This document shows positions 17,059 through 25,637 of a stretch of DNA of 64,000 nucleotides, in pieces; the stretch's first letter is position 1, and every line of letters starts with the position of its first letter. The notes beneath the pieces were generated by a model. That model ran no database searches, was not told the DNA's origin, and was given only the letters and a program-made list of their open reading frames with translations. Source of the stretch: Terriglobia bacterium (lineage in GTDB: Bacteria; Acidobacteriota; Terriglobia; Bryobacterales; Bryobacteraceae). The DNA lies in contig JAIQFE010000005.1 in NCBI GenBank assembly GCA_020073445.1, positions 1 to 64,000 on the forward strand. The letters are read 5' to 3'. Both the position numbers and the translations under genes were made by a program.

Positions 17059-17934
17059 TTAGCCCTTGCCCCGTACCAGCAACACCGAACACGGCGCGTT
17101 CCAGGCTACCTTGCTCGAAACACTCCCCAGGATCTGGTGCTTGAGATCCGCCGCGCCGCTAGCGCCGATGACCACCAGGTCATAGTCGCCGGTTTCGGCT
17201 TCGCCGAGAATCTCGTCGGCCGGGACTCCGCGATAGATCAGCGTGTTCACCGTGGTCCGGACGGGCAGTCGGGCACGGGCACTCTCGAGAATGTCATCGC
17301 CCTCGGCTTCGAACTCGCGCTCGAACTGCGCCTGGGCGTCAATCTCTTCTTCCTTCTCTTCCTCGTACCCGATCCACTCCTGATCGGGGCCGACGTGCAG
17401 CCAGGGCGTTTCCACAACGTGGACTAACGTGACATCGGCGGCGGAAAGGTCCACCAGAGCCGCCATCGTATCGAGCGCCTGCACGGATCCTTCCGACCCG
17501 TCCACTGGCGCCAGAATCTTGAGTCCCTCGTCGTTGTGGAGATCCCGCCCGATCAGAACGTTGCTGTTGGCATGTTCCGCCACGCGGCTGGTGACGGGGC
17601 CCAGGCCCACCGGAGATCGATTCTTGTGGCTCTGCGCACCTACCACGGTAACATCGTAGTTGAGAGAAGCAGCGACCAACACTCGTGCCGGAGTGCCGGC
17701 TTCGACGATCGGTTTGGCACTGATGCCTTCGGCGCTCAAGGCCGCCCGGGCGGCTTCCAGGATGCGCTTGGCGCGGCGGCAAAGCTTCGCTTGGTGCAGG
17801 TGGTGCTTCGGCCCGAGGCTCGGCGCCACACACAATAAATCGATTTCGCGGTCTTGGGGCGATAGGATGCGGCAGGCTGTCGTAAGCGCGCGAGCGGCGT
17901 GTTTCGATCCGTCGGTGGCCATCAGGACTTTCAT
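17059..17934 (-). CDS. Tandem universal stress protein (two UspA domains)
   Basis: The 291 residues hold two UspA folds. The first begins MKVLMATDGSKHAARAL and contains TVVGAQSHKNRSPVGLGPVT. The second begins LKILAPVDGSEGSVQALDTM and ends LVVIGASGAADLKHQILGSV followed by SCSVLLV-type strands. Both carry the G-x2-G-x9-G(S/T)-like ATP-binding loop only in part. GGAGAG precedes the ATG, which overlaps the sortase stop (ATGA). The protein is cytoplasmic and likely induced by starvation, oxygen or redox stress. It is the second of two tandem USPs in this island. Confidence 0.9.
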   Translation of the reverse strand: MKVLMATDGSKHAARALTTACRILSPQDREIDLLCVAPSLGPKHHLHQAKLCRRAKRILEAARAALSAEGISAKPIVEAGTPARVLVAASLNYDVTVVGAQSHKNRSPVGLGPVTSRVAEHANSNVLIGRDLHNDEGLKILAPVDGSEGSVQALDTMAALVDLSAADVTLVHVVETPWLHVGPDQEWIGYEEEKEEEIDAQAQFEREFEAEGDDILESARARLPVRTTVNTLIYRGVPADEILGEAETGDYDLVVIGASGAADLKHQILGSVSSKVAWNAPCSVLLVRGKG

Positions 17935-18665
17935 TGCATTCTCTCCAGTGGACTGGTCTCCGCAGATGCTGCATGCACGGGCGGGTCCAATTCAGAATCG
18001 TTCACTTTCGAAAGCATCCGCGCTCGGACGATAAAGCGACGCGGGGCCGGTCCCACGTAGTCAAAAGGAAAGCAAGTGATCAAAGTAAGAGACTTGGCGG
18101 GCATGTCTTCTTGAAATGAGAGCGACTGCTCCGGCGGGACAACCTGGATCGAGTCAACCACGTATTGAAATGAACCGCTCCGTGTTTTCACGCGAATCGG
18201 GTCCCCTTGTGCGATGCCGCGCAGCGGTCGGAAAAATGTATCGCGATGGCCCAGCACCACGACATTGCCGGCTTCGCCGGGGAGCGCGCTCGAAGGCAAA
18301 TGTCCAGCGGCCTTGCGAAGGCTACTCTCATCGATGCCTTCGCGCATCATCACCGTAAGTTGGACGCTTGGTATTTCGAGCCGGCCCAGCAGCAGAGGAT
18401 CCGGCTTGGGCAGCACCGGCGCGATCCAGTTAGAAAAACCGGACCGCGGGCTCGCGTCGGCGACCGCTTTATTTCCAGCGATCCCGAAGTCGCTGCCCGC
18501 GGCTTCCCGGGTGAACTGAGCGCCTTGGGTGTACTGATAGACGGCTCCGTCTGAGAGGCCCCAGAGCCACACCAGCATTCCCGCGACGCCCCCTACAATC
18601 AGCAGGTCCGCCACAACCCCCAGGAACAGCTTCCACAGTGGTTGAAGGCGGACCCGCACGACCAT
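17931..18665 (-). CDS. Class D-like sortase
   Basis: The protein has 244 residues. A TM segment (about 12-38) is followed by an extracytoplasmic sortase domain. The start of the core, LLLGRLEIPSVQL, and the active-site segments NVVVLGHRDTFF (His140), SLTLITCFPF (Cys198) and PAPRRFIVRA (Arg209/210) make a complete His-Cys-Arg triad. Class D is suggested by the GHLPSSALPGEAGN stretch. Sortases cut LPxTG-type motifs and transfer the protein to an amine. The adjacent upstream gene encodes a protein ending in LPATG plus a membrane anchor, the obvious substrate. The stop overlaps the start of the universal-stress gene. Confidence 0.88.
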   Translation of the reverse strand: MVVRVRLQPLWKLFLGVVADLLIVGGVAGMLVWLWGLSDGAVYQYTQGAQFTREAAGSDFGIAGNKAVADASPRSGFSNWIAPVLPKPDPLLLGRLEIPSVQLTVMMREGIDESSLRKAAGHLPSSALPGEAGNVVVLGHRDTFFRPLRGIAQGDPIRVKTRSGSFQYVVDSIQVVPPEQSLSFQEDMPAKSLTLITCFPFDYVGPAPRRFIVRARMLSKVNDSELDPPVHAASAETSPLERMQ

Positions 18666-18704
18666 GACAATGACTCCTCAAAACGATCTACGATTCACAA
18701 CTAC

Positions 18705-19412
18705 TTACGATTTGCGATACGCGAGACGCCGGAGCGTCAGGCCGGCTGCAGCTGCCATCAACCCGATCAGTCCGATCGCGAAGAAGGGACTGCCGGTTGC
18801 CGGCAATGCGGTTGGTTCCGCCGCAGGCGCAGGTTCGGCGACAGCTACTTCAACCGGAGCAGGCTCTGCCGCAGCTGGTTCGGCTGCCGGAGCAGTGTAG
18901 GCTTCCTCTAACGGTTGCTCCTCGCCAGTCTTGGTCACCTGCGTCACGGGCGCGGTTTCCAGCTCGGCGATGGTTTCCGCCGGTGAACTTAGAACCGTCT
19001 GACCGGCATCACGCGCAACGATCGCCGCCAGGCCCTTGGGATAGACGAATTCCTGGCCCCAATTGTCCCCGGCACTGAACCATGCCCTGAGGGCGGGCGG
19101 ATTGCCTTTCGGGGTTTCCCAGAAGCTGAACGTCGTCTTGTCTTTGGGGAACAGCCGGTAATTCGGAAGCGCTAGAACCGTAGTGAACAAGTGATCCTCA
19201 CGTTCGTTGAAGACTTGCACGATATTCCGGTTATGATCGTGGTTCATCAGCCGGACCACGTATTTACCGGGTTCGAGTGTCACCACGGGAACACCGGCGA
19301 TCATTACCGGTTCATTGAATGTAATCTCCGTCCGTTTGTCGTAGTTGCTTGCCAGCAACATTCCTCCCAACAGCAGCAAGCTACCCAACACCGGGACTGT
19401 TTTGATACGCAT
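18705..19412 (-). CDS. Secreted protein with C-terminal LPATG sorting signal
   Basis: The ATG at 19412 follows AAGGAGAAGG. The protein has 235 residues: a signal peptide (MRIKTVPVLGSLLLLGGMLL), then a beta-rich domain (about 25-145) with ITFNEPVMIAGVPVVTLEPG, NRNIVQVFNERE and WGQEFVYPK. An Ala/Pro/Glu-rich spacer follows (about 170-200), then LPATG at 203-207, a hydrophobic helix and a basic tail (RRLAYRKS). The last three elements are a textbook sortase sorting signal. The beta domain resembles a family common in Acidobacteria whose function I do not know. The gene is 39 bases upstream of the sortase gene. Confidence 0.85.
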   Translation of the reverse strand: MRIKTVPVLGSLLLLGGMLLASNYDKRTEITFNEPVMIAGVPVVTLEPGKYVVRLMNHDHNRNIVQVFNEREDHLFTTVLALPNYRLFPKDKTTFSFWETPKGNPPALRAWFSAGDNWGQEFVYPKGLAAIVARDAGQTVLSSPAETIAELETAPVTQVTKTGEEQPLEEAYTAPAAEPAAAEPAPVEVAVAEPAPAAEPTALPATGSPFFAIGLIGLMAAAAGLTLRRLAYRKS

Positions 19413-19450
19413 AACCTTCTCCTTCCTCTGCACAAACCGTCCGCATCCAC

Positions 19451-20299
19451 TCAAACGCTAACTACCGGACACGGAGCATCACGCACAATCGAATAGGCGT
19501 TCGTCCGTAAACGCCCCGAAACTCCTTCCCGCGGGCTGCGTCCGATCACAACGAGATCGGCGTTCCTCCGGTTGGCCGCGGCTTGCACCACCTGCGCGGG
19601 ATTTCCTTCCTCGATCAGAATCTCGCCTGCTATGGAGAGCTTCCGCTGCAGGCACTGGATGTACTCGCTCGCCTGGGCTGCACTTATCGCCGGCGAACCC
19701 TCAGGCTGCTTCTCTTCCACGGCGTGCACTATCAGCAGCTCGGCTTTGAATTCAGAGGCGAAGTCACGAGCCCATAGCAGGGCCGGCTCGGCCATTCTCA
19801 GATCGATCGCGCACATCACCTTACCGATCCGCTTCCACATCGGCTGCGAACTCTTCTGCAGATGCGCGCCGGTCCACACCGGAGCGTCGACATCATGCAG
19901 GACCTTAGCGGCCACCGAACCAAGCAGGAATCTGCGAAACGGTCCGTATCCGTGCGTCGGCATCACGATCAGATCCGGCCTTTCGCGGTGGGCCAAGTCA
20001 ACGATGCTCGCGGCGGGATCGCCGGTCACGACAATCTTCCGGACATCGATTCCGGCCAGATCGGCCTGACGATAGGTATCCAGCTCCTTGCGCCCTTGCG
20101 CTTCGAGCGCCGTGATCCAGCCCGTATCGATCGGCCCGCTGAACGCCTCGGGCAACATCAGCGCCGCCACCTGGATCGGATTCACGTGCAGCAGAATCAG
20201 CCCGGCGTGGAAATGCCGTGCCAGGGCCGCCGCTTGTTGGGCGGCCCCATCTCCTTGTTCGGAGAAATCCACCGGCAGTAAGATCTTTGTCAGCTTCAT
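19451..20299 (-). CDS. Tandem universal stress protein (two UspA domains)
   Basis: The ATG at 20299 follows GGAG; an in-frame ATG at 20323 is possible. The product has about 282 residues. Domain 1 runs from MKLTKILLPVDFSEQGDGAA to PTHGYGPFRRFLLGSVAAKV. Domain 2 ends with DLVVIGRSPREGVSGRLRTN and AYSIVRDAPCPVVSV. The glycine loop in domain 1 (HGYGPFRRFLLGS) fits ATP-binding USPs. It lies between the LPATG gene and the baeRF gene on one strand with short gaps, so the island 17059-21465 may be one long transcript. Confidence 0.9.
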   Translation of the reverse strand: MKLTKILLPVDFSEQGDGAAQQAAALARHFHAGLILLHVNPIQVAALMLPEAFSGPIDTGWITALEAQGRKELDTYRQADLAGIDVRKIVVTGDPAASIVDLAHRERPDLIVMPTHGYGPFRRFLLGSVAAKVLHDVDAPVWTGAHLQKSSQPMWKRIGKVMCAIDLRMAEPALLWARDFASEFKAELLIVHAVEEKQPEGSPAISAAQASEYIQCLQRKLSIAGEILIEEGNPAQVVQAAANRRNADLVVIGRSPREGVSGRLRTNAYSIVRDAPCPVVSV

Positions 20300-20334
20300 G
20301 GCGACTGGCTCCGCATGACTCACCCCAGACCGGC

Positions 20335-21465
20335 TTAATAACGCAGGATCGCGGCCAACGGGAGGGTCTCCGGCATCTTATTCTCCTGGAGCATGAAAAC
20401 CTCGCCGCCGGCGCGCAGCGTCTCGGCGACTGCCGTATTCACAAGATCTTCGCCGCTCGGCCCCATGACTTGCGCTCCCGTACGTACGCAAAGACGATGC
20501 ACTCTGCCTTCGCCGGCCGCCCGCACCACTGCGGGGACATCGGCCAGGGTCCGGCCGCGGTCGGGCATTTCCTGATACTCGGCGAGGATGTGTTCCCCGA
20601 TCAGTTGATGATGTGCACGGCATGCCTTCGCAGCGCGGGTTTCGATATCCGGTAGCGTCAGCACATCGATACTGCCCACACAGTCGGCACTCAGAATGTG
20701 GGCATGCTTTGCCGCTCGCCGGTAAGCGGTTACCTCTTCGTGGACGCCCATCAGCAAGAGCGGCTTGCCGTCCAATGTCGGCTTCAATCCACGGTCGACG
20801 ATTTCGAAGAAATGGTGGAGATACTCCGGAAACTTCTCGCGATCCGAAAGGGTTCCGACGCGAACTCCACGCATGATTCCGGTAGATGGCCCGCTCGCGG
20901 AGCGGGTCTCCAGATCGTGGTCGGGCTTGTCGAAACCGCCCGCGGCGTCCAGGCTCGCAGGCACGGCAGCCGGCAGCGGCAATTCCTTGCACTCGCCGTT
21001 CACGTAGCTGAACAGCCGCAGTTTCTTGATGCTCAATCCGAGCACGAAAAAGTCGTGTGGCGCGAAGGCATCGGCAACGAACGGCGTCAGATAGAAGTGG
21101 TCGGCGATGACCAATTTTTCCACCGGGCTCTTTGCAGGTGTGTCGGGCAGATAATATCGCGCCGTGTATTCGGGCGAGCGGAAGATCGCAAATCCGGCTC
21201 CGCCTGCCTTGACGCCCGATTCTTGGGCGATTTCTTCGAGTGGAGCCAGCAATTCCGCAGCCTGGCCCGCGAACTTGCCCCGATTCATCTGTTCACCAGC
21301 CGTGCGGACTAGCGCGTGAACCAGAGCCTTACGCGAACCTTCCTGCGCGCCCGGGTGATGAGCTGGAACCACAACAGTGATGCAGGGACCCTGGCATCCG
21401 GCCAGGAACTTCATGGCATGGCTATCCAGGATTCCGGAAGTGGCGCTTAATGGTGACGTTGTCAT
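20335..21465 (-). CDS. baeRF3-like protein (eRF1/aRF1-related, bacterial)
   Basis: This 376-residue cytoplasmic protein has the layout of bacterial homologues of archaeo-eukaryotic release factors (baeRF3 group). It has an N-terminal segment with CITVVVPAHHPG, a central FFVLGLSIKKLRLFSYVNGE, then LLLMGVHEEVTAYRRAAKH, and a C-terminal stretch VNTAVAETLRAGGEVFMLQE. The last is the usual end of the L7Ae-like domain. Members have been proposed to act on stalled or hibernating ribosomes. That is a prediction from family studies, not shown here. It clusters with two universal stress proteins. Assignment is from recalled family features. Confidence 0.75.
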   Translation of the reverse strand: MTTSPLSATSGILDSHAMKFLAGCQGPCITVVVPAHHPGAQEGSRKALVHALVRTAGEQMNRGKFAGQAAELLAPLEEIAQESGVKAGGAGFAIFRSPEYTARYYLPDTPAKSPVEKLVIADHFYLTPFVADAFAPHDFFVLGLSIKKLRLFSYVNGECKELPLPAAVPASLDAAGGFDKPDHDLETRSASGPSTGIMRGVRVGTLSDREKFPEYLHHFFEIVDRGLKPTLDGKPLLLMGVHEEVTAYRRAAKHAHILSADCVGSIDVLTLPDIETRAAKACRAHHQLIGEHILAEYQEMPDRGRTLADVPAVVRAAGEGRVHRLCVRTGAQVMGPSGEDLVNTAVAETLRAGGEVFMLQENKMPETLPLAAILRY

Positions 21466-21613
21466 TTTGGGTCTCTCTGCTCATTACCATGCACGGGAAG
21501 TGCCGGAACCTAAAACGCGGCTATAAAGGCGCGAAACGCACAGTCGGACCTGCCCTGCGCGAGAGAGCACAAGCGAATTGGGTCCTATTGCGCAGCGAAG
21601 CGGAGGACTCGAA

Positions 21614-21997
21614 CTAGGATCTTTCCGGTCGTGGTTTTTCGTCGCCGAAGAGCGCGGTGAGGACCACCGATACCAGACTCACGATCAACGCGCCTAGAAA
21701 CGCGGCCCAGAAACCATCGACGTAGAATCCGACGTGAAACCATCGCACGGCGATGACGGAGGCCAGCCACAGGGTGAATCCATTGATGACCAGCACGAAT
21801 AGACCGAGTGTGAGGATGATCAAGGGGCACGACAGAAGTTTGAGGACGGGGCGAATGACCGCGTTCACCAAGCCGAGGATGATAGCCATGACCGCGAAGA
21901 TGGTCCACGCTTCGGATTGGACACGAATGCCTGGCACTAGCCATGCCGCGATAAACAGAGAAATGCTAGTGATGATCCAGCGGATGAGCAGGTTCAT
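21614..21997 (-). CDS. Phage-holin-4-like (YvlD/PF04020-type) membrane protein
   Basis: The ATG at 21997 gives 127 residues with four hydrophobic segments: RWIITSISLFIAAWLVPGI, FAVMAIILGLVNAVIRPVLK, CPLIILTLGLFVLVINGFTL and FLGALIVSLVSVVLTALFGD. The NAVIRPVLKLLSCPL...LGLFVLVINGFTL pattern is the PF04020 family signature. Despite its name, this family is widespread in non-phage genomes with unknown function. It is transcribed divergently from the export operon across 154 bases. An Arg/Glu-rich tail ends the protein. Confidence 0.85.
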   Translation of the reverse strand: MNLLIRWIITSISLFIAAWLVPGIRVQSEAWTIFAVMAIILGLVNAVIRPVLKLLSCPLIILTLGLFVLVINGFTLWLASVIAVRWFHVGFYVDGFWAAFLGALIVSLVSVVLTALFGDEKPRPERS

Positions 21998-22151
21998 AAC
22001 TTCACACCATCTCCAGACTAATCCAAAAGCGGTCTGCGTGATTTCGCCCAGGTGCGCGAGACGAGCCGTACTCGAAGATTGCAACTTGCTGGAAACACGA
22101 TGCCAAGCATCGGTGCACCGCGTGCTCCTAAAGGTAGCGAGGACCAGATCC

Positions 22152-23624
22152 ATGGCTATCAGCGAACTTCCTGGAACTCTACCGGCATTAATGTCGGTGG
22201 ACGAAGGCTTCGACAACCCACCCCCGCCGGAAGTAGACTCGACGCCCGATCCCTCCCGGAAACGGCTTGCGATCGCGGCGGTTGTCATCGGAATCGTGGC
22301 GGTGGCGGCAATACTCGCTTGGAGGTTCGCCAACCGAACCGAAGCCCCGAGATTCCAGTTCGCGCAAATCCAGAGAGGCGCGATTGAATCCACGGTGTCA
22401 GCTACCGGCGCGTGCAATGCTGTGGTTTCCGTTCAGGTGGGCAGTCAAGTGTCGGGCAATATCAAGGCGCTCTACGCCGACTTCAACACTCGCGTCAAAG
22501 CGGGCCAGTTGGTAGCACTGATCGACCCGGAGATCTTCCAATCCAAGGTCAAACAAGCGGAGGCAGGCTGGAGGCATTCGCAAGCTGCGCTCGAGAACTC
22601 GCGCGCCGACGCCCAAAAGGCTGAGGCGGACCTGTCCAGTGCGCGAGCGGCGGAAGTGAATCAGAAGGCGGCGATCGCCAAGGCCAAAGTGGCGGTGTCC
22701 GACGCCGAGGCGAAACTTGCCCGGCGCAAGGAGATGTTCGCCGGCAAAATCATTTCGAAAGAAGATCTGGACACGGCGCAAGCCACCTATGATCAGGCTG
22801 TCGCGGAGCTGCAGGCTGCCGAAGCACAGCACAATGCAGCCGAACACAATATCCAGTCAGCAGAGGCCGCCGTTCGAGCCGCGTACACCAATGTCACTAT
22901 GTTCCAGGCTGAAGTCGAGCTTAACCTGGCCGCGTTGAATCAGAGTCGCATTGACCTGGCGCACACTCGCATCACCGCTCCTGTGGATGGAACCGTGGTC
23001 GCGCGGCGCATGGACGTGGGCCAGACTGTGGCGGCTTCCTTCCAGGCGCCCACCATCTTCGAAATAGCGCAAGACCTCACCAAGATGCAGGTGGACACGA
23101 ACATCGCCGAATCGGATGTTGGCCGCCTGGCGGTCGACCAGCCAGCCACATTCACGGTCGATGCGTATCCTGCCACCGTGTTCAAAGGCCGGGTCGCCCA
23201 GATTCGAAAAGCTCCAATCAACGTGCAGAATGTGATCACCTACGATGCCGTGATCGAAGTCGGGAACCCCGACTTGAAGCTGTTCCCGGGCATGACCGCA
23301 AACGTGACGATCCTCACGCAGCGCGCCGAGAACGTCTTGAAAGTTCCGAACGCCGCTCTGCGCTTTCGGCCTCCCGAATCGCTGATCGAAGGGCCCACCT
23401 CCGCGAGCAAACCGCAGGCTGGCAACTCGGCTACTGTTTACATCGCAGCTCCGGAATCGAAGGTGAAGCCTGTTCCCGTGAAGCTGGGAATTACCGATGG
23501 CAATTTCACGGAAATTGTCGAAGCAGGCGGCCTGAGCGCAAACCAGCAAGTGATCGTCGGGATCACCACAAGTACGCCGGCTACGCCTGCGCCTGGAGCG
23601 CCGGCCATTCCCAGGAGGTTCTGA
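22152..23624 (+). CDS. HlyD/MacA-type periplasmic adaptor
   Basis: The ATG at 22152 follows GAGGA at 9 bases. The 490-residue product has an N-terminal TM anchor (about 39-59, AIAAVVIGIVAVAAILAW) and a lipoyl half-motif (VQVGSQVSGNIKALYADFNT). A long coiled-coil hairpin of about 180 residues follows, then the second lipoyl half (ITAPVDGTVVARRMDVGQTV) and the beta-barrel domain (LFPGMTANVTIL). This is the MacA branch of adaptors, which bridge an ABC permease to an outer-membrane channel. It is the first gene of a three-gene operon with the ABC ATPase and permease; no TolC-like gene is in the window. Confidence 0.9.
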   Translation: MAISELPGTLPALMSVDEGFDNPPPPEVDSTPDPSRKRLAIAAVVIGIVAVAAILAWRFANRTEAPRFQFAQIQRGAIESTVSATGACNAVVSVQVGSQVSGNIKALYADFNTRVKAGQLVALIDPEIFQSKVKQAEAGWRHSQAALENSRADAQKAEADLSSARAAEVNQKAAIAKAKVAVSDAEAKLARRKEMFAGKIISKEDLDTAQATYDQAVAELQAAEAQHNAAEHNIQSAEAAVRAAYTNVTMFQAEVELNLAALNQSRIDLAHTRITAPVDGTVVARRMDVGQTVAASFQAPTIFEIAQDLTKMQVDTNIAESDVGRLAVDQPATFTVDAYPATVFKGRVAQIRKAPINVQNVITYDAVIEVGNPDLKLFPGMTANVTILTQRAENVLKVPNAALRFRPPESLIEGPTSASKPQAGNSATVYIAAPESKVKPVPVKLGITDGNFTEIVEAGGLSANQQVIVGITTSTPATPAPGAPAIPRRF

Positions 23625-23634
23625 AACAGCCCCC

Positions 23635-24405
23635 ATGCCTGCGCTCATCCAAATACAAGGGGTGACCAAGGTCTATCGGACCAGCGATGTCGTCGTCCGG
23701 GCTTTGCGCGGTATTACGCTCACGATCGAACGAGGCGAGTTTGTGGCTCTAATGGGACCGTCGGGCTCCGGAAAGTCGACCTTCCTGAACGTAGTTGGCT
23801 GTCTGGATCGCCCCACTTCGGGAAAGTACCTATTGGACGGTTTCGATGTTGGGAGACTGACCCGCAATCAGCTCGCGGCGCTCCGTAACAAGAAGATTGG
23901 ATTCGTATTCCAGAACTTCAACCTGCTGCCGAGGACCACGGCGCTCGCCAATGTGGAGCTACCCATGCTGTATTGGCGTGGGCCTGTAATGGACCGGCGG
24001 CAACGCGCGCTGGCCGCTCTCAAGATGATGGGTCTGGCGGAATATGCGGATCATCATCCCAATCAGCTCTCCGGCGGCCAGCAGCAGCGCGTGGCGATTG
24101 CCCGGGCGCTGGTGAACCGTCCTGAAATCATCCTGGCCGACGAACCGACCGGCGCTCTGGATTCCCGGACGAGCATCGAAATCATGGCCATCTTCCAGCG
24201 GCTGAATCGCGAATCCGGGATCACCCTGATGATGGTGACGCATGAGCCGGACATCGCCGCACACGCGAGCCGCATCATCCGTTTTCGCGACGGCAGGATC
24301 CTGGACGACCGCAGGATCGCTGTTCCGCGCGACGCAGCCCGGGAACTGATCGAGATGCCACTGGTTGAAGATGCCAGCCACCAAGAAGAGGTCGCCGTGC
24401 TATGA
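23635..24405 (+). CDS. MacB/LolD-type ABC transporter ATP-binding protein
   Basis: This 256-residue ATPase has Walker A GPSGSGKST, Q-loop FVFQNFNLLPRTTA, signature LSGGQQQRVAIARAL, Walker B IILADEPTGALD and H-loop MMVTHEPDIAAHA. The GALDSRTS sequence after Walker B is typical of the MacB/LolD/FtsE branch. It starts 11 bases after the adaptor and overlaps the permease start by four bases (ATGA). It powers the mechanotransmission-type export complex. The substrate is unknown; macrolide, peptide or lipoprotein export are all possible for this family. Confidence 0.93.
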   Translation: MPALIQIQGVTKVYRTSDVVVRALRGITLTIERGEFVALMGPSGSGKSTFLNVVGCLDRPTSGKYLLDGFDVGRLTRNQLAALRNKKIGFVFQNFNLLPRTTALANVELPMLYWRGPVMDRRQRALAALKMMGLAEYADHHPNQLSGGQQQRVAIARALVNRPEIILADEPTGALDSRTSIEIMAIFQRLNRESGITLMMVTHEPDIAAHASRIIRFRDGRILDDRRIAVPRDAARELIEMPLVEDASHQEEVAVL

Positions 24406-25637
24406 CGCCCATCGTTCCCAGCCTCCAGATCGCTTATGGCGCCTTGCGGACGAACAAGGTTCGAGCAGCGCTGACCATGCTGGGAGTAATCATCGGCGTC
24501 GCAGCCGTAATCGCAACGATCGCGGTGGGCGCGGGCGCGACGGCGCGGATCCAGCAGCAAATCGCGAGCCTGGGAAGCAACCTCATTATGGTGCTTCCCG
24601 GCAGCATCACGACCTCGGGGATTCGGCTCGGCAGCGGTATCGCCTTATCCCTTACCCAAGACGACGCCCGGGCGATCGCGACCCAATGTCCGGCTGTCAG
24701 CCTGGTGGCGCCGGTAGTACGGCAGGGACAACAAGTCATCGGCGGAAACAACAACTGGGCTACATCGATACAGGGAGTTACCCCGGAGTTTCTTACGATC
24801 CGCGATCTTAGTGTGGAACGCGGCGTTGCGTTTACTTCTAAGGATGTGGAAGCCGCCAACAAAGTGGTGCTGCTCGGCAAGACCGTGGCCGCGAACTTGT
24901 TTCCGGGGGGCGATCCTGTCGGCCAGATCGTTCGTATCCACAATGTTCCGCTCACCGTGATCGGGCAGCTCGCTCCCAAGGGACAATCTCCCACGGGCCA
25001 GGATCAGGACGACGTCGTCTTGATGCCGCTATCCACGGCCAAGAAGCGCGTTCTCGGTGCGAGTCAGGCCAGTGCGGGCGCGGTCGGCACAATCATCGTC
25101 CAAGCGACAGCGTCTTCCACGATGCAGGCAGCGCTAAGCCAGGTTCGAGCCCTGCTGCGCCAGCGGCATCATCTGCAACCGGCTCAAGAGGACGATTTCA
25201 CCATCCGCAATCTGGAGGAGGTATTTGCCGCCCAGGAATCGTCCGCCCGTGTCATGGCGTTGCTGCTGGCCGTGATCGCGTCGGTTTCGTTGGTGGTCGG
25301 CGGCATCGGCATCATGAATATCATGCTGGTCTCGGTTACGGAACGGACGCACGAGATCGGGCTCCGTCAAGCCGTGGGCGCAACCACGGGAGACATCCTT
25401 CTGCAGTTTCTGGTTGAGGCCGTCGCGATTTCGCTGGTAGGCGGGATCCTTGGAATTGGTGTGGGCGTAGTCACCTCGATGATCATCTCCCGAGTGGCGC
25501 AATGGTCGACAGTATTGAGCACCGGATCCATCGTAATGGCGTTCGCGTTTTCCGCACTCGTGGGCGTGTTCTTCGGCTACTATCCCGCGCGAAAGGCAGC
25601 CTTCCTCGATCCTATTGAGGCTCTACGCTACGAGTGA
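24402..25637 (+). CDS. MacB-like FtsX-family ABC permease
   Basis: The protein has 411 residues. TM1 near the N-terminus (AALTMLGVIIGVAAVIATIA) is followed by a large periplasmic MacB-PCD domain (about 50-260). Then come three TM segments with the FtsX core: SVSLVVGGIGIMNIMLVSVT, ERTHEIGLRQAVGATTGDIL and YYPARKAAFLDPIEALRYE. This is the separate-permease form of MacB, here without a fused ATPase. It is translationally coupled to the ATPase. The last 26 bases overlap the convergent maleylacetate-reductase gene. Confidence 0.92.
   Translation: MTPIVPSLQIAYGALRTNKVRAALTMLGVIIGVAAVIATIAVGAGATARIQQQIASLGSNLIMVLPGSITTSGIRLGSGIALSLTQDDARAIATQCPAVSLVAPVVRQGQQVIGGNNNWATSIQGVTPEFLTIRDLSVERGVAFTSKDVEAANKVVLLGKTVAANLFPGGDPVGQIVRIHNVPLTVIGQLAPKGQSPTGQDQDDVVLMPLSTAKKRVLGASQASAGAVGTIIVQATASSTMQAALSQVRALLRQRHHLQPAQEDDFTIRNLEEVFAAQESSARVMALLLAVIASVSLVVGGIGIMNIMLVSVTERTHEIGLRQAVGATTGDILLQFLVEAVAISLVGGILGIGVGVVTSMIISRVAQWSTVLSTGSIVMAFAFSALVGVFFGYYPARKAAFLDPIEALRYE

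Noticed and set aside
18670-18720. Near-repeats of TACGATT between the sortase and LPATG genes
   Set aside because: The copies are short and imperfect and no element boundary is visible.
21614-21997. Prophage lysis gene suggested by the holin-like family name
   Set aside because: PF04020 proteins are widespread outside phages, and no other phage gene is present nearby.
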